Notes under the pieces: generated by a model
What the model saw: only the letters and a program-made list of their open reading frames with translations
The model's database searches: none
Told to the model about the DNA's origin: nothing
Source of the DNA: Haematococcus lacustris
Lineage: Eukaryota; Chlorophyta; Chlorophyceae; Chlamydomonadales; Haematococcaceae
NCBI GenBank assembly: GCA_030144725.1
Contig: JASKMD010000026.1
Location: forward strand, 12,701,407-12,765,406
Reading direction: 5' to 3'
Length of the DNA: 64,000 bases
Position numbers and translations under genes: made by a program
Shown: positions 31,861 to 43,700 of the stretch, one piece after another
How the letters are laid out: every line of letters starts with the position of its first letter
Position numbering within the stretch: the first letter of the stretch is position 1

Positions 31861-34528
31861 ATGGCGATGCAGCAGGTGGGATCAAGATAAAGTTTGCAAG
31901 CCATCGCTGGGCTCTCCGGAACTGATACGGTTACCTGTGTCACCTTCTGTGCCGCCCTGCTTCAGAGGCTTGCGTCACGGCGCGTACACAGCGGCGCCCA
32001 CCGCTCTACTTGCCGTCGCGCCGCAGTGGTTTGCAGGGCGAGTGCGGTGGTACAGCCCTATGAAGTGAAGGTGCGATGCAGGCATGTGGCTGTGGCATGT
32101 GGCCCTAACTCTGTGGTTATCCCCCTTTGGGCCACATGCTTTCACTCCATCGCTGCACCCGAATGTTGCTACCAGTTGATGCACAGTTGCCTCTTTCTCT
32201 TCTTCTTGTCTAGACCAAGGACAGGGTCCAGTCACACAGTCTGAGCAGGTGTCACCCCCTTGCCAGCATCGGCCGCCCTGCCACACCAGGTAGCCACTTG
32301 TCGGTCCTCCTGACCACCTGGGGCAGGCAGCAGGGAGACAGCTGCAGGCGGTGCTCAGTGTGCCATGTGTCAGTGTGGTCCACGACATGTGTGGGTGCTG
32401 TGTGGGAGTGTGCAGAGTATGTGGCACGTGAGGATGAGCTAGTCTGGAGTCCCAGTCTATTGCCACAGCCCAGCAGCAGCAGCACCACCACCAGCGGCAG
32501 CAGCAGCACCAACATTGCCAGCGCCACCAGCACCATCAGCACATTCTGAACCCACCCATGGGGTATCATTGCAGGCACTGGTGAACGACAAGGGCTTCAC
32601 CTTCATTGACGTGCGTACGCCTGAGGAGCATGCGGAGGGAGCTAAGCGCTACATGAAGTCCATGCCGGTGGCGTTCATGTGAGGCCATACACCGCCACCA
32701 ACCATGTCTCCCTCAAAACCTCACAGCACCCACCCCTCTTGCCCCAGCACTAGACCCCACAGCCCTCACAACCCCCTAACAACCCCTCAGTTGACCCCCT
32801 TGTGACGCAGCCCACTTCTGTTCATGCAGGAGCCTGCCTGAGCCTAACCCTGTGATGGCACCTATAATAGCACCTATGACAGCACCTACTAAAGCTGGTC
32901 CTGACCCTGAGCTGCGTCTCCTGTGCCAGCCCATCCGTGCCATAATGCCGCATGCCACCAGCACCAGCACCCAGCCTTGGCCTGGATCCACACCTTGTCC
33001 CTGACGTCCAGCACCACAGCAGCCCCACCTGCTGCCTGCAGGTCGGAAAAGGGCCCTCGCATGAACAACCGTTTTAAGCAGGTGCGCCAGCTGCTCTGCA
33101 GCTTCCTGCCTAGACATTGGCGCTCTGAGTGGGCCAGCTATCCTAAGCACTAGGTGCCTTGATGTGGGCAGCTGTATCATCAGCATTTCCAGCATGGGCA
33201 GCACATGGCATTCGCCCAGCACCGTGCCGGCACCCCTTCTACGCTTGTTTCAAGTTGCCTAGACGAGGTGCTGAGACTTGAGGCGTTGAGACTTGAGGTG
33301 CTGGAACCTGAGGTGCTAGAGGTGAGAGTGCTGCGTGGCCAGGAATTTGTGGAGATGTTCCCAAACAAGATGTCCCGCGTGCTCATCGCATGCGACGATG
33401 GCACTGACCGGACAGAGCTGGCCTATGGAATGATTGAGGAGCTGGGCTACAGCTCAGTCAAGGTAGGCAGCTGTGGAGGCAGAGAGGCAGGTTCAGGTGG
33501 CTGCACGAAGGGAGGCCAGGGAAGGGGCCAGGGTCCACCTTACTTGGAGAGGGTGTGCTGGCACAGCAGTTGCTGAGGCTTGGAGGTTATGAGGCAGCCT
33601 TGAGGGAGTGTGAAGAGAGGGACTTGGGAACATCACTGCAGGGTATGATGCCACAGCAGTTGCCAGGCTGATGACGGCGATGACGGCTCCTATAGGTCTC
33701 CCTTGCATGCATGCATGGCTGCCCATCAACAGCACCACAGGCAGGTTGGCATGCAGGCATGTCCCTGGCCTGCTGCTGCTGCTGTGTCACTGCATCACAC
33801 ACTACCAGCACCACACTCTACAGCATTGAGTTGGTGAGAAGCATCAGCACTCCCCAGCACAGCCCTTACAACACCTGCCCTGCAGGTTGTCGAGGGCGGC
33901 ATATTTGCAGTGCTGGAGGTTGACCCCTTGGATGCAAAGGACAAAGCGCCCAAGTGGCGGCTGGTGGGACAAACAAGGTAAGCCTGTTAGTCCATGCATG
34001 GCCTGTTGGTAACGTCTGCCCAGAAAGCATTGAGTGGCAGTTGACAGTTGGGCCCTTCATGCACCCCTATTCAACATCCTCTCATGGAGGGAGGCACTCG
34101 GCAGTGGCGCTGGTCTGCCCTGCCTCCCTGGCGGGTTGCCTGCTTCCATGCCCAAGTTGGCATCGGGCGAGTCCATGCTTCGCCTGTTTCCATGCCCAAG
34201 TGGGCATTGGGCGACCATGTTGAGCCCATGTGCACCTTTGTTTGTGCACCTTGCTATGAAATGCGTTACAGAAAGTCCCGAACCCCTAGAGGGGGAGGGC
34301 GGCCTAGCAGCCTAACGGCTGACGGCTTAAGCGGTGTAAGCCACATCATCAGCATTGGGCGACCAGGGTTACTGTAACAATCATCGTCATCATGTACTTC
34401 CATACTGCCATAGTGCCGGCCTGCATACCCCCATCTGATGTCTGCTTGCATTGCACCACAGTGGCGTGAGGTACGCGTTCAATGACGGCGCGGGGGCACA
34501 AAAGGGCGATTTTGACGATGGTGCGTAA
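31861..34528 (+). CDS. Rhodanese-domain protein, plastid-type presequence
   Basis: Single-domain sulfurtransferase-type protein. Seven exons: 31861-31875, 31966-32070, 32575-32678, 33042-33081, 33343-33462, 33886-33977, 34462-34528, predicting 180 aa with phase closing at each border. The presequence MAMQQRLASRRVH...RAAVVCRASA resembles a chloroplast transit peptide with a VCRA cleavage site. Domain motifs: GFTFIDVRTPEEHAEGAKR, VAFMSEKGPRMNNRFKQ, then VLIACDDGTDRTELAYGMIE with the catalytic-loop cysteine at about 105 (CDDGTDR), and VVEGGIFAVLEVDP. Exon 1 is only 15 nt. The fifth exon's acceptor is the least sure because the upstream tract is pyrimidine-poor and in-frame alternatives exist up to 33271. 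A SINE-like insert lies in the last intron. Substrate unknown. Confidence 0.85.
34218..34351. mobile_element. SINE- or MITE-like dispersed repeat, copy A (134 bp)
   Basis: Flanked by a perfect 14-bp duplication GCATTGGGCGACCA (34204-34217 and 34352-34365). About 120 bp are nearly identical to 56189-56312. Ends in CATCATCA, a short-repeat tail like those of LINE-mobilised SINEs. Lies in the last intron of the rhodanese gene. Confidence 0.8.
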
Positions 34529-35211
34529 CGGATTTGTCCGTGACGACCCGGGCAGGGAGGTACCGCGCTCTCTTCGTCGCTACTGTACCCCTGCAACACC
34601 ACTGCCTGGCCACCACAAGCCCTCCCCTGCAAGCCTCTTAAGGACTGGGTTGAGGCGGGCATCTAGACCGTCTCACACAAGCTGTGACCCTTCCTCCAGG
34701 AATGCTGCAGGTCCGGCAGATCAGGTTTTGATGGTTGATGCGATGTGGGGTAAGCCGCCCCCAACCACTTCCCCAGAGTTAGGGCTTCCAATATTTCTCC
34801 TGCTCAACAGAGCTCCCCAGTCGTAACAGACAATGACAACTCGAGCTCTGCGATCTGGTGTGTATGCAAACATTTAGCTTCAGATATATCCTGCGTTCTA
34901 ACAAACCGTCTCTCAGCCTGTCCTGCCCAGTCTTGGCAGGGCGGCAAGGCATGCCCACCTTGATGATACTAATGTGCAGCAACATGCTGTAAAATCCGTT
35001 TTTGACACGTGTGTCATCGTCGACCTTGGGTCTTGGCCCCGGTCATGTTTTACTCAAATCTGATCAAGCGAGCACAAAGTAAGGTAGCGCTGTCTTGACT
35101 TAGGCTGAGCACGCGCGTCCTTCAAGTAGCTCGCAGCGCTGTGTCGACAAGCTTAAATCCATGCTTCCACGTGCGTCCTTTGCGGCAAAGAACTGGAGCT
35201 CCAATTCTGAC
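34529..35211. other. Convergent 3' intergenic region
   Basis: Separates the stop of the rhodanese gene (+) from that of the kinase gene (-). Contains 3' UTR sequence only. No coding exon seen. Confidence 0.5.
34988..34992 (+). terminator. TGTAA polyadenylation signal candidate, rhodanese gene
   Basis: TGTAA, the volvocalean signal, about 460 nt after the stop at 34528. Assignment is by position only. Confidence 0.45.
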
Positions 35212-38200
35212 TCACTGCTGCTTGTACGAGGCGCCGACTGGCTGGCGGCCACGCTGCGTGAGCTGTTCGCGAAGCTGGTGGATCGTGATGGCGAGGTCAC
35301 GGATTGAAGGGCGCTTGTGAGGGTCCCGCACCACGCAGCGACGCATCAGCAACGTGAGTGCACGCAGCTCGGCCGGGTCCGTCCATCGGTCTGGCAGCAG
35401 CTCGCGGTCCCTCACGCGCTCGAAGTCCCGCTCAGAAAGCGTCATGTCCTGCAACGCGATCAAAAGAGGAGTGGACAGTTGCGCCTGTTGTCTCGGAACG
35501 TGATTGAACCCCATGTGTGGGACGGCAGAGCATGAGGACAAGGTGATGCAATGCGGCATGTTTGTGCATTGCACGAGGCTGCTGCAGCTGTGCAATAGGG
35601 CGAGCCAGCAGTCTTGCACACAGGAAAAGGACAAAGCGTACCTGCAGCTGGTTGGTGACCTCCTCCCGTGTGGGGTTGCAGACGGTCATGCAGCTGTACA
35701 GCAGGCCCAGGCCCCACACATCACAGTGCTCCAAGAACACCAGCTCACGCTGCTCAGGGGGCCAGTTCCAGGCCAGGGCGCCGTCCCTGCAGAGTGAGAG
35801 AGGTGACGCGGCCTAGATGCTGGCAGCTGTGCCATGCACACCACAACATAACGGAATGCAACGTTACGAGCACCAGCTCAAGGTCATCAGGATGACCTTG
35901 AGGACGCCCAGAGTCACAGGTGGACAGGGCACAGCACATGAGTGGTGGCGGGGAGGCAGTGGGTGGCGCGACGCCCAGCCCTTGGATCAGCATTGCCCTC
36001 CACCTGCACACTGCTTCTAAGCAGCAGGTGGCCGCCTCACCAAATGGCCGGTGCTGCCTCACTGCCGGCGCTCACGAACTGCACGCTGCCAAAGTCAGTG
36101 AGATGTGCTGTCTGCACCAGGCCGTCCTCGCCCAGCATCACCTGCAGGTAGGTGCCAGTCAGTCCTTATGTGACTTGTGAGCTGAGCATTACAAGATGCA
36201 CTCTCAAACAAATGGAATGGACTACATCTATTGAGTGGAATCACCAAGCACAGGGCATGCTTTGACGGGTGGCAGCCAACAAAGAGGATTGGCTTAAAGG
36301 CAGTATGCTGAACAAGGGTGTGGTGCCAAAAGAAACTGCTAGTCAGGCAGAAGGGCCTAAGGGCACCAGCCAGGTGCTGGTCACCAGGAAGCCTTGCAAG
36401 GCGGTTTGGAAGGAGGGAGGGCCACAGCAACAGAGGTGGAAAGGAGGTGACTAGCAGCACCCACCTCCCTCCTTCTTCCCTCCCTGCGGCCACACCCTGG
36501 TGTTTTCAGCCCCATCTCTCTACCGAGGCTTTCCTGCTCTCTCCTAGCTCTCCACCTTGCTGCTTGGCAAGAGCTGTGCCAGGGTATGCTGAGGCTGACA
36601 AAGCACCCTGGCAAAGCCCACCCACCAGCACATTGGGTGGTTTCACGTCCGCATGCACCATGCGGGCCAGGGACAGGTCTTGCAGGGCGAGCACGGTGTG
36701 CAGCATGATGGTCAGTACTTCTAGCGGAGCCAGGGCGCGCCGACAGAGCAGCTGGTCCACGTCCATGTGCCTGGGTATCAGCCACACCACATGAAGCCAA
36801 GGGCCGGGGAGGCAGGCAGGCGTAGGAGGGTCAGGTCATGTGAGGGAGCAGAGAGGCAGACACACCAGGAGGCAGCGGCTATGCCAGCACAGGCAGTAGC
36901 AGCCAGGTTATCCACTAGATGGGACACCACCAGGTGCAAACCCAGCTGAGCAGCCCAATCCACACCCAGGCTTGGCTTGTTTGCGTGGCTGGTCGTGTGC
37001 AAACTGTGCCAAGCGTGATGAACTGCACTAACATTGACAGGTGGGCAAATGCCCCCGTACCCTCTGCTGCTGCCCTTGCCCCTTAGGCCCCTGTCCACCC
37101 TAGCCTGGCTTGGCCTGGCCGTCCCTCACAGCCGGAGAGTCGCCCACGCTCAGGCCAGCCCAGGGCTGCACTAAAACTGGTAGGCAGGCAAGTGCCAGGG
37201 GCTCAGGCCAGCCCAGGCTCAGGGCCCACCTGCGTGGCCACACTGTGTACAGGAAGTACTGTGTGCCCTCAGTGGGATGGTCCTTCAGGCGCAAGAAGGT
37301 GTGCAGCGGCAGCTCAATGTAGGGCGAGCGCTGGTGGCGCAGGAAGGTGGTGCAGATGTCACGGAAGTGGTAGGGGCGGGCGGTGTTGATGTCGTACAGG
37401 TTCATCACCTTTACCGCATACGTCTGCCCGCCCAGGACCACCGCATACACCTAGCAAGGGGCAAAAGGCCAAGGCAGGGTCTGGTGAGCGGGGCGCAGGC
37501 ACAGGGTTGCAGTGATCAAAGGCTGGGTAAGTTGGGCAGCTGAGAATGGGGTGGTGTATACCCCACCCCTTCAGCCAGCAGCAGCGACAACTGGACCCAG
37601 CGGTTGAGCATGTTGCATTGTGCACCTCATCGCTGCAGGTCAACCCAGAGCCATGCACCACCCCAGCAGCGCATACTCACCCACCAGCAAGGTATCGTCA
37701 GTCTGCAGCTCTGCAGTGTGCCATGTTCACATGCGGACAGCAACGCCCCAGTCGACTGCAGCTCTACCCCGTTACCTTCCTCCTCTTCAAGATGAAACCA
37801 GTAGAAGAGCTGGCTGCCTCTGCCCAACTACACCCCATGCCCCTCTTTGCCTACAACTGTGCCACGTGCACCCACACCCTGAACTCACGTCAGCACTGCC
37901 GCCATCGCCCAGCAGCTCCGCACCATGGTCCACCTGGTCAAACACCTGCTGCTGCATGTCAGGCGGGAAGCCGGACAGGTGCACAGCCAGCTCGCCCTGG
38001 GCCCTCAGCACCAGCTGGTGAGCCCGCAGGTCCCTCAGCGCCCAGCTCAGCCGGTAGTCCAGGTCCTCCAGCTGGGCACAGCAGGGAGAGGGGGCTGGTG
38101 AGGGCGAGGGCGAGGGCCATCATGGCGACAGGTGCCGAGATGGCAAAGGGCATGATGATGATGGGTAGGATGGTTATGGTGGCTGTACTTGTGCTTGTGG

Positions 38201-39762
38201 TGGTGGTCATGCACAGCTGCAGCTTGCAATGCTTGGAGGGAGACCACCTGTGGAGGGGCCTGCTGTGCAGTCACCCCCATTTCCTGGCTCAACACGCGAG
38301 CAGCCTCCTCTGTAACCTCCTCAGCAAACTAGCTGAGTAATGATGGTTGCGAGGACCCCTGAACTTCTTGCCTCCCATCCCTTACCTTGTTTACTACACA
38401 ATGACAACGACAGAACAAACATCCCACTCTCACACACATCACACCTGTCACTGTCTGTGGGGGGCCACCCACCTGTGTTGAAAGGTCTTCGACTTGCTTG
38501 GCCAGCTGCTCCCCCGCACTGCCAGTCCCAGGCCCCAAGGCGCCTCGGCCCCACTGGCCAACCCCTGACCCGCCCAGCCCTGAGCTCTCCCCAGACGACA
38601 ACGCCCCGCCACCGCCATCCTGACGAGCACGGTATGCCTCAATCTCTGCGCTCAGTGCTGAGTACTGAGCGGCTAGACCGTGGGCGGTAGCTTGCACAGA
38701 CGCCATGGCACTGGTGGCCTGTGCAGTGCTTGCTTCTGCAGCTGCAGCCCGCTGCTCCGCAGCTTGACGCTCCGCAGTGGCAGTTTCCAAGGCAGCTTGC
38801 AGCTGCAGGCAGGGTGGCACACAGAAACCCAGAGTGGCCTTGCAGCAAGTCAAGCATTGCCTGACAGCAGACTACAGTGAAGTAGCTTGGCTGTTAAGTC
38901 AGGATTGACCAGATGAAAGGTTGTACCACACTTGACGTGAGACCATCAAGCCATCAAAGCCCTGAGCCAGGCCACCCCATGATGATGGCCTACCATAATG
39001 ATATTTGTGCCTGGCCCTGCTGCCCTGCTGACTGCCCACCTCTTTCACCTCGGCTTGCAACCGTTGCATTTCAGCTGGGCTGGTTGCAGGGGACTGGATC
39101 TTGCTGCCAGACCAGCCTCCAGAGCTTGAGGCTGCATGACCGTTGCTCGATGCTGCAGACTGGCTAGATGACTGAGCTCCCTGCACCATGTTCCACTTGC
39201 TCGTACGGCTGCCAGTGCCATTGCTGCTGCTATTGCTGCTGCCTTGGGGTTCGCGGGTCAGGCTTGCGAACACTGCCGTTTGCTGGGTACTGGATGTATC
39301 TGTTTGGTTAAACAAACTGCTGGAATCTGCTGCGCTCTGTGACAAATGGTTAGGCCCTGCGCACCCATGAGGCATCATGGAAGCAACACACTGTTTTTTA
39401 CAACACCTGCACATGAGGTCCTTGAGAGCCAGGGATGACTGTGCTTTGCAGACTGGCATCATCCGAGTTCAAGGCCTTGCCTTTGGGCTGTTGGGTTGTG
39501 AGGCTGGCTGGCCACCAGGAGACGCCTCGACTTGCGTTGTCACCGCCGAAGACATTGGCTTGTAGCTTTGCGTTAGCTGCACGGTTAGGCTTTCTGTGGG
39601 TGGGTCTGTGACTGGGGCACTGCGATTTTCGATTGACCAACCAGGCAGGTCAGCGTCTTCCTATTATGCCATTCGGCAAACAAACCAAAACGCAGCTGAC
39701 TTCCACGACTGGCCTCTTACCGCGTTCCCCTGCCATGAGTGCGTCTGGCTTCCTAGTTTCAT
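35212..39762 (-). CDS. Serine/threonine protein kinase with N-terminal coiled coil
   Basis: Eleven phased exons: 39762-39721, 39660-39481, 39336-39040, 38802-38473, 38328-38248, 38071-37889, 37450-37230, 36770-36626, 36141-36041, 35786-35642, 35448-35212, predicting about 653 aa. Residues 1-170 are Ser/Gln-rich. About 165-245 form an Ala/Glu coiled coil (LQAALETATAERQAAEQRAA). The kinase domain begins LGDGGSADVYAV (364 on; the third loop Gly is missing), with Lys in YAVKV (385), catalytic HADVKPPNVL (about 484-493, HRD changed to HAD), DFG (about 510), WPPEQ in place of APE, DVWGLGLL, and RCVVRDPHKRPSI near the end. Catalytic Lys, Asp, Asn and DFG Asp are all present, so activity is likely. 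Intron 2 uses a GC donor (39480-39479). Family and substrate are not identified. Confidence 0.88.
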
Positions 39763-40248
39763 GCTGACAACAAGCAAACCAGGTCCTGGTCAAGTCGTCG
39801 CTTCCGCAGGTGAAACCCGTGTTGTGCCGCGTAACAGCTGCCCCGCCACGCTGTCGGTCACCCAACTACGCTGTGATTGCAGGTGTCAGGAAACGGCGAA
39901 ACAAAACATTTCACTCATCTGAATCGCCATGCCATGATATTGTTTTTCCAGTTTTGGTTTTCCACTATACAGTCAAATGGTCGCAATGCTTCATGTCCGT
40001 CGACGCATGCTTCGCACACACGAAAAGGCAGTCCTGCAGATGTATATGAAGCAGAGGACACCATAGAGTCACGGTACGTCTCAGTGCCAGGGCCACATAG
40101 CCCATCCGGCCGCAGCATAGAACCTGAGTGCCTTCGGCCGAAGCCAATGTGCACCCTTGCATGTGCATGTGCATCCAGTCATGAACTGCCAGGCTATAGC
40201 AATTGCGCAGCTGGGTCCACTGAGCAGACTCCCCTAATCCGGCAGTTA

Positions 40249-40253
40249 TTACA
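40249..40253 (-). terminator. TGTAA polyadenylation signal candidate, aminopeptidase gene
   Basis: Minus-strand TGTAA about 520 nt beyond the stop codon at 40770. Assigned by position. Confidence 0.4.
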
Positions 40254-40365
40254 CTAGCAGGCCTGTCATAGCCACCCAACTAACCTCACCCTGCTGTGCC
40301 TTCTAATCAGCCTCAGCAGCCCCCTGGTCCCTCACTAGGGCCTGCATTTGAGCACGACCACTGGG

Positions 40366-40412
40366 GACCACTAGGGACCACTAGGGACCACTAGGGACCA
40401 CTAGGGACCACT
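40366..40412. repeat. GGGACCACTA 10-bp tandem repeat
   Basis: Five near-perfect copies in the 3' flank of the aminopeptidase gene. Confidence 0.9.
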
Positions 40413-40769
40413 CAAATGGTGGTAAGGTGCTTTGTGGAGTGTTCCCATGCACATGGCACATGCACATGGCAGGGGCGCCTACCACCCACACCATTGCCTG
40501 ACCCTGAGGGCTATGGTCTAGAGTTGGCATGTGTATGTGCCACATGTAACAATTAGCCTCTGGCGAGATTGTCCCCCTTGAAGTTTCGAGGCCATGGTAC
40601 TGCCTATGATGGTTGGTGTGAGTCAAAGGCCAGCAATGTGGCACGGAGGCAATTGGCAGGTGCGGCTTCGCCCGCCAGCTCCTGCCGTGCAGCTGCCAGC
40701 ACCCGGTGGCAGCTGTGCAGTGAGAAGCAGGCTGACATGCATGGTTCCTGGCATGTCTGCATGCATGGC

Positions 40770-43700
40770 TCAGGAGCTGCTGACTTCCCACCACAGCGGG
40801 GGGGAGCTGTCCAGCCGCTTTGTCAATATCTCCACACCGTCCTTGACGACTAACACTGTGTGCTCAAACTGGGCTGAACGGGAGCCGTCCTCGGTCACAG
40901 CTGTCCAGCCATCTGGCCATAACTGCAGGGCAGCAGCAATGGCAGCAGCAGCCTTATGCAGCAGCAGGGGCAATACAAAGGGTGTCAGCAGCAGGGTCAG
41001 GGGCGAGAGGGACGACAGTTGCAAAACAACCTCGGCCCTTATGAGCTAGGTGCTGTGCTGCAGTAGCAATGGCCGCTTGCAATGACTGTGGACAGCGATG
41101 GTTGCAGAGGCTTGTAAAGCGTGGCCCATTGGCAGCAGCAAGCCTTGAGCAGGAGTATAACCCTGGCACTCAGTCTGTCTCGTCCAGCTAGACCTCACCT
41201 TTCCAGCTAAATGACCTGCTCTGGCGTTTGCCCCACACCCTCTCCCTTAGTTGCCTGGCTATACAAATCATGTGCGATATGAAACCACCACATGGCACTT
41301 GTGAAGGTGTCAGCAACAGGGGGTTGAGAAGCATATAGCTTTATCAGCAGCCAGCACGCTGTGGTCAGGCACGGATTTGATTACAGGGGGCCGCTGTGCG
41401 GGTGACCAAGTGGGCGGTCCTTCTCGTCTTCTGCTTTGCGTCCAAGTCTATCGCAGCTAGCATTTGCAGCTAGCTGGAAGTTGCAGGGTATCGACGGGTT
41501 GACGGCAAACTGTATGGACCGTCTGGACTCAGTGCACATGCTCCAGTCGGGAGTAGAACCCTGGCGCTCACCTTGTCCCTCCACACGCCTGCGTTCAGCA
41601 TGGGCTCCACCGTGAACACGTGTCCCTCCTTCATGACCCCCACTGCTTTGTTGTTGGAGTGGTGCGGGATATTGGGCGCGCAGTGGAACAGCTGCCCTAT
41701 GCCGTGCCCGCAGTAGGACCGCACCACAGAGCAGCTGCAGGCCCGGCAGCAGTCAAAGCACACACACACACACTGCTGTTCATGAGGCCAGGTACATGGG
41801 GTCAAGGGTCAGTGGGGGGATGCGGGGGCAGGAGGGTCAGATGTGCATGTTTGATGTGGATGCAGGGGCAGGAGGGTCAGATGTGCATGTTTGATGTGGA
41901 TGCAGGGGCAGGAGGGTCAGATGTGCATGTTTGATGTGGATGCAGGGGCAGGAGGGTCAGATGTGCATATTTGATGTGGATGCAGGGGCAGGAGGGTCAG
42001 ATGTGCATGTTTGATGTGGATGCAGGGGCAGGAGGGTCAGATGTGCATGTTTGATGTGGATGCAGGGGCAGGAGGGTCAGATGTGCATGTTTGGTGTGGA
42101 TGCAGGGTCAGTGGGTGGATGCAGGGGCCAGGAGGCGCGGCAGTGTCACAGTGAAGGCCAAGCGGGGGCCCCTTTCTCCCTCCTCCCTCCTCCCTCCTCC
42201 CTCGCCTTTCCTTGCCCACCCTCACTCATAATGCACACCCTCCCTTCTCTCCCCCTCTCTCTCCTTCTGCATCCCTTCCCTCCATCTCTCCCTCTCCTTC
42301 TGCCTGCCCAGCCCTCACTCCCCTCCCTCATGCCTGCCCGGCCCTTGCCCCTTCTCCCCTCCTCCCTGGGCCCCACTGCCCATGCTGTTTGCCTCCACCC
42401 CCAGATCTCTTGTCAGCTCACCCTTGAGAGCTGGCATGCTTGGTGATGACGTCACCCACGTCCCTGTAGCGCTGGCCCGGCTTGCACACGGCTAGTGCCG
42501 CCATGAGGCAGTCATGCGCTGCCTTCACCAGCCGCTTGCTGCCCGCGTCCACCTCCCCCACAACAAAGGTCTGCACAGGCCACGATCATTGACACCCTGG
42601 TGGCCAACCCCCCAACCTCTGTCTCACATTGTCTCAGTGGTTACACATCAGATGAGCATGTTTAGAAAACGGCCTAGCCAGAAGATGGCCTAACAATGCA
42701 AGGCACTCTTGAAGGCAACATGGTGGCCCCAGTGCAAGGCACTCAGGGTCTGTGCAAGGTAGCCTGTGGCCATCAGTGACAGTGAGGTTTGACGCCATGC
42801 CTCCTTTGTGAGCTGTTCATGGCAAGAGTTGATATGCAATGAACAGTGAAACCAATGCACTGCCATGGCCCTGGCTGTGGTGTGTGAGAGAGGGAAGAAG
42901 AGAAAGAGACCACCATGGCTGTGGTGTGTGCCAGCATCATAAGACACACACCAAGAGGCACCCTGGGGTTGAGTCAGGCATGCTCGAGAGGGCATGAAAT
43001 GCAGTTTGCCTGCCCTGCCCTGCACCACCTACCCACCTCATTCAAATCCCCATGATAGCCGTTGAGGTAAGCCGTGACGTCCACGTTCACGATGTCACCT
43101 GATTGCAGCTCCCGGTCGTCTGGGATGCCGTGGCAAATGACCTGGAATGTACATCACACCCCACCATGCCACACCACGTCATTCCTCATCACAGTGGTGA
43201 TGGTTGACACATGGCATCACTGCCTGGGAGACTGGCCTAGCCTCTTCAGCTCTGCTCAGCTGTGACCCTGGCCTTGCACCTGCAGCCCTACAGCTGCCCA
43301 GCCTGAGCTGCAGTCCCTGCTGCGGCCCTCGACTCAGCCCTGGGCCTCATTGCTGCCCTGGTTGCCTGATCCGCTGCCCCACCCACGCAGCCCACCTCAT
43401 TGACAGAGGTGCACACGCTCTTTGGGAAGTTGAAGTAATTGTAGGGCGAGGGGTAGGCCCCTGCCTGCACTATGGCCATATGCACCACACGGTCAAGCTC
43501 ATCGGTGGTGATGCCGGGCCGCACAGCACGGTGTGCCAGATCCAGCACCTCTCTCCCCAAACGGCAAGCGGCCCGGATGCCGGCAATGTCCTTCGCGTTG
43601 TAAATGGGGACTGCACGGGTCAGGGTCAGGGTCAGGGTCAGGGTCAGGGTCAGGGTCAGGGTCAGGGTCAGGGTCAGGGTCAGGGTCAGGGTCAGGGTCA

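Larger units (their letters stand above)
39763..40769. other. Intergenic: kinase 5' flank and aminopeptidase 3' UTR
   Basis: No exon supported. Contains a GGGACCACTA 10-bp tandem (about 5 copies, 40366-40412) and ATGCACATGGCAC repeats near 40448-40470. Confidence 0.5.

Noticed and set aside
32830..32960. Possible extra rhodanese exon (SLPEPNPVMAPIIAPMT)
   Set aside because: Exon 3 (ending 32678) joins 33042 directly in phase with a sensible protein. Adding this exon breaks phase.
40366..40412. CRISPR-like array of short direct repeats
   Set aside because: The 10-bp units are directly contiguous without spacers, and the genome is eukaryotic.
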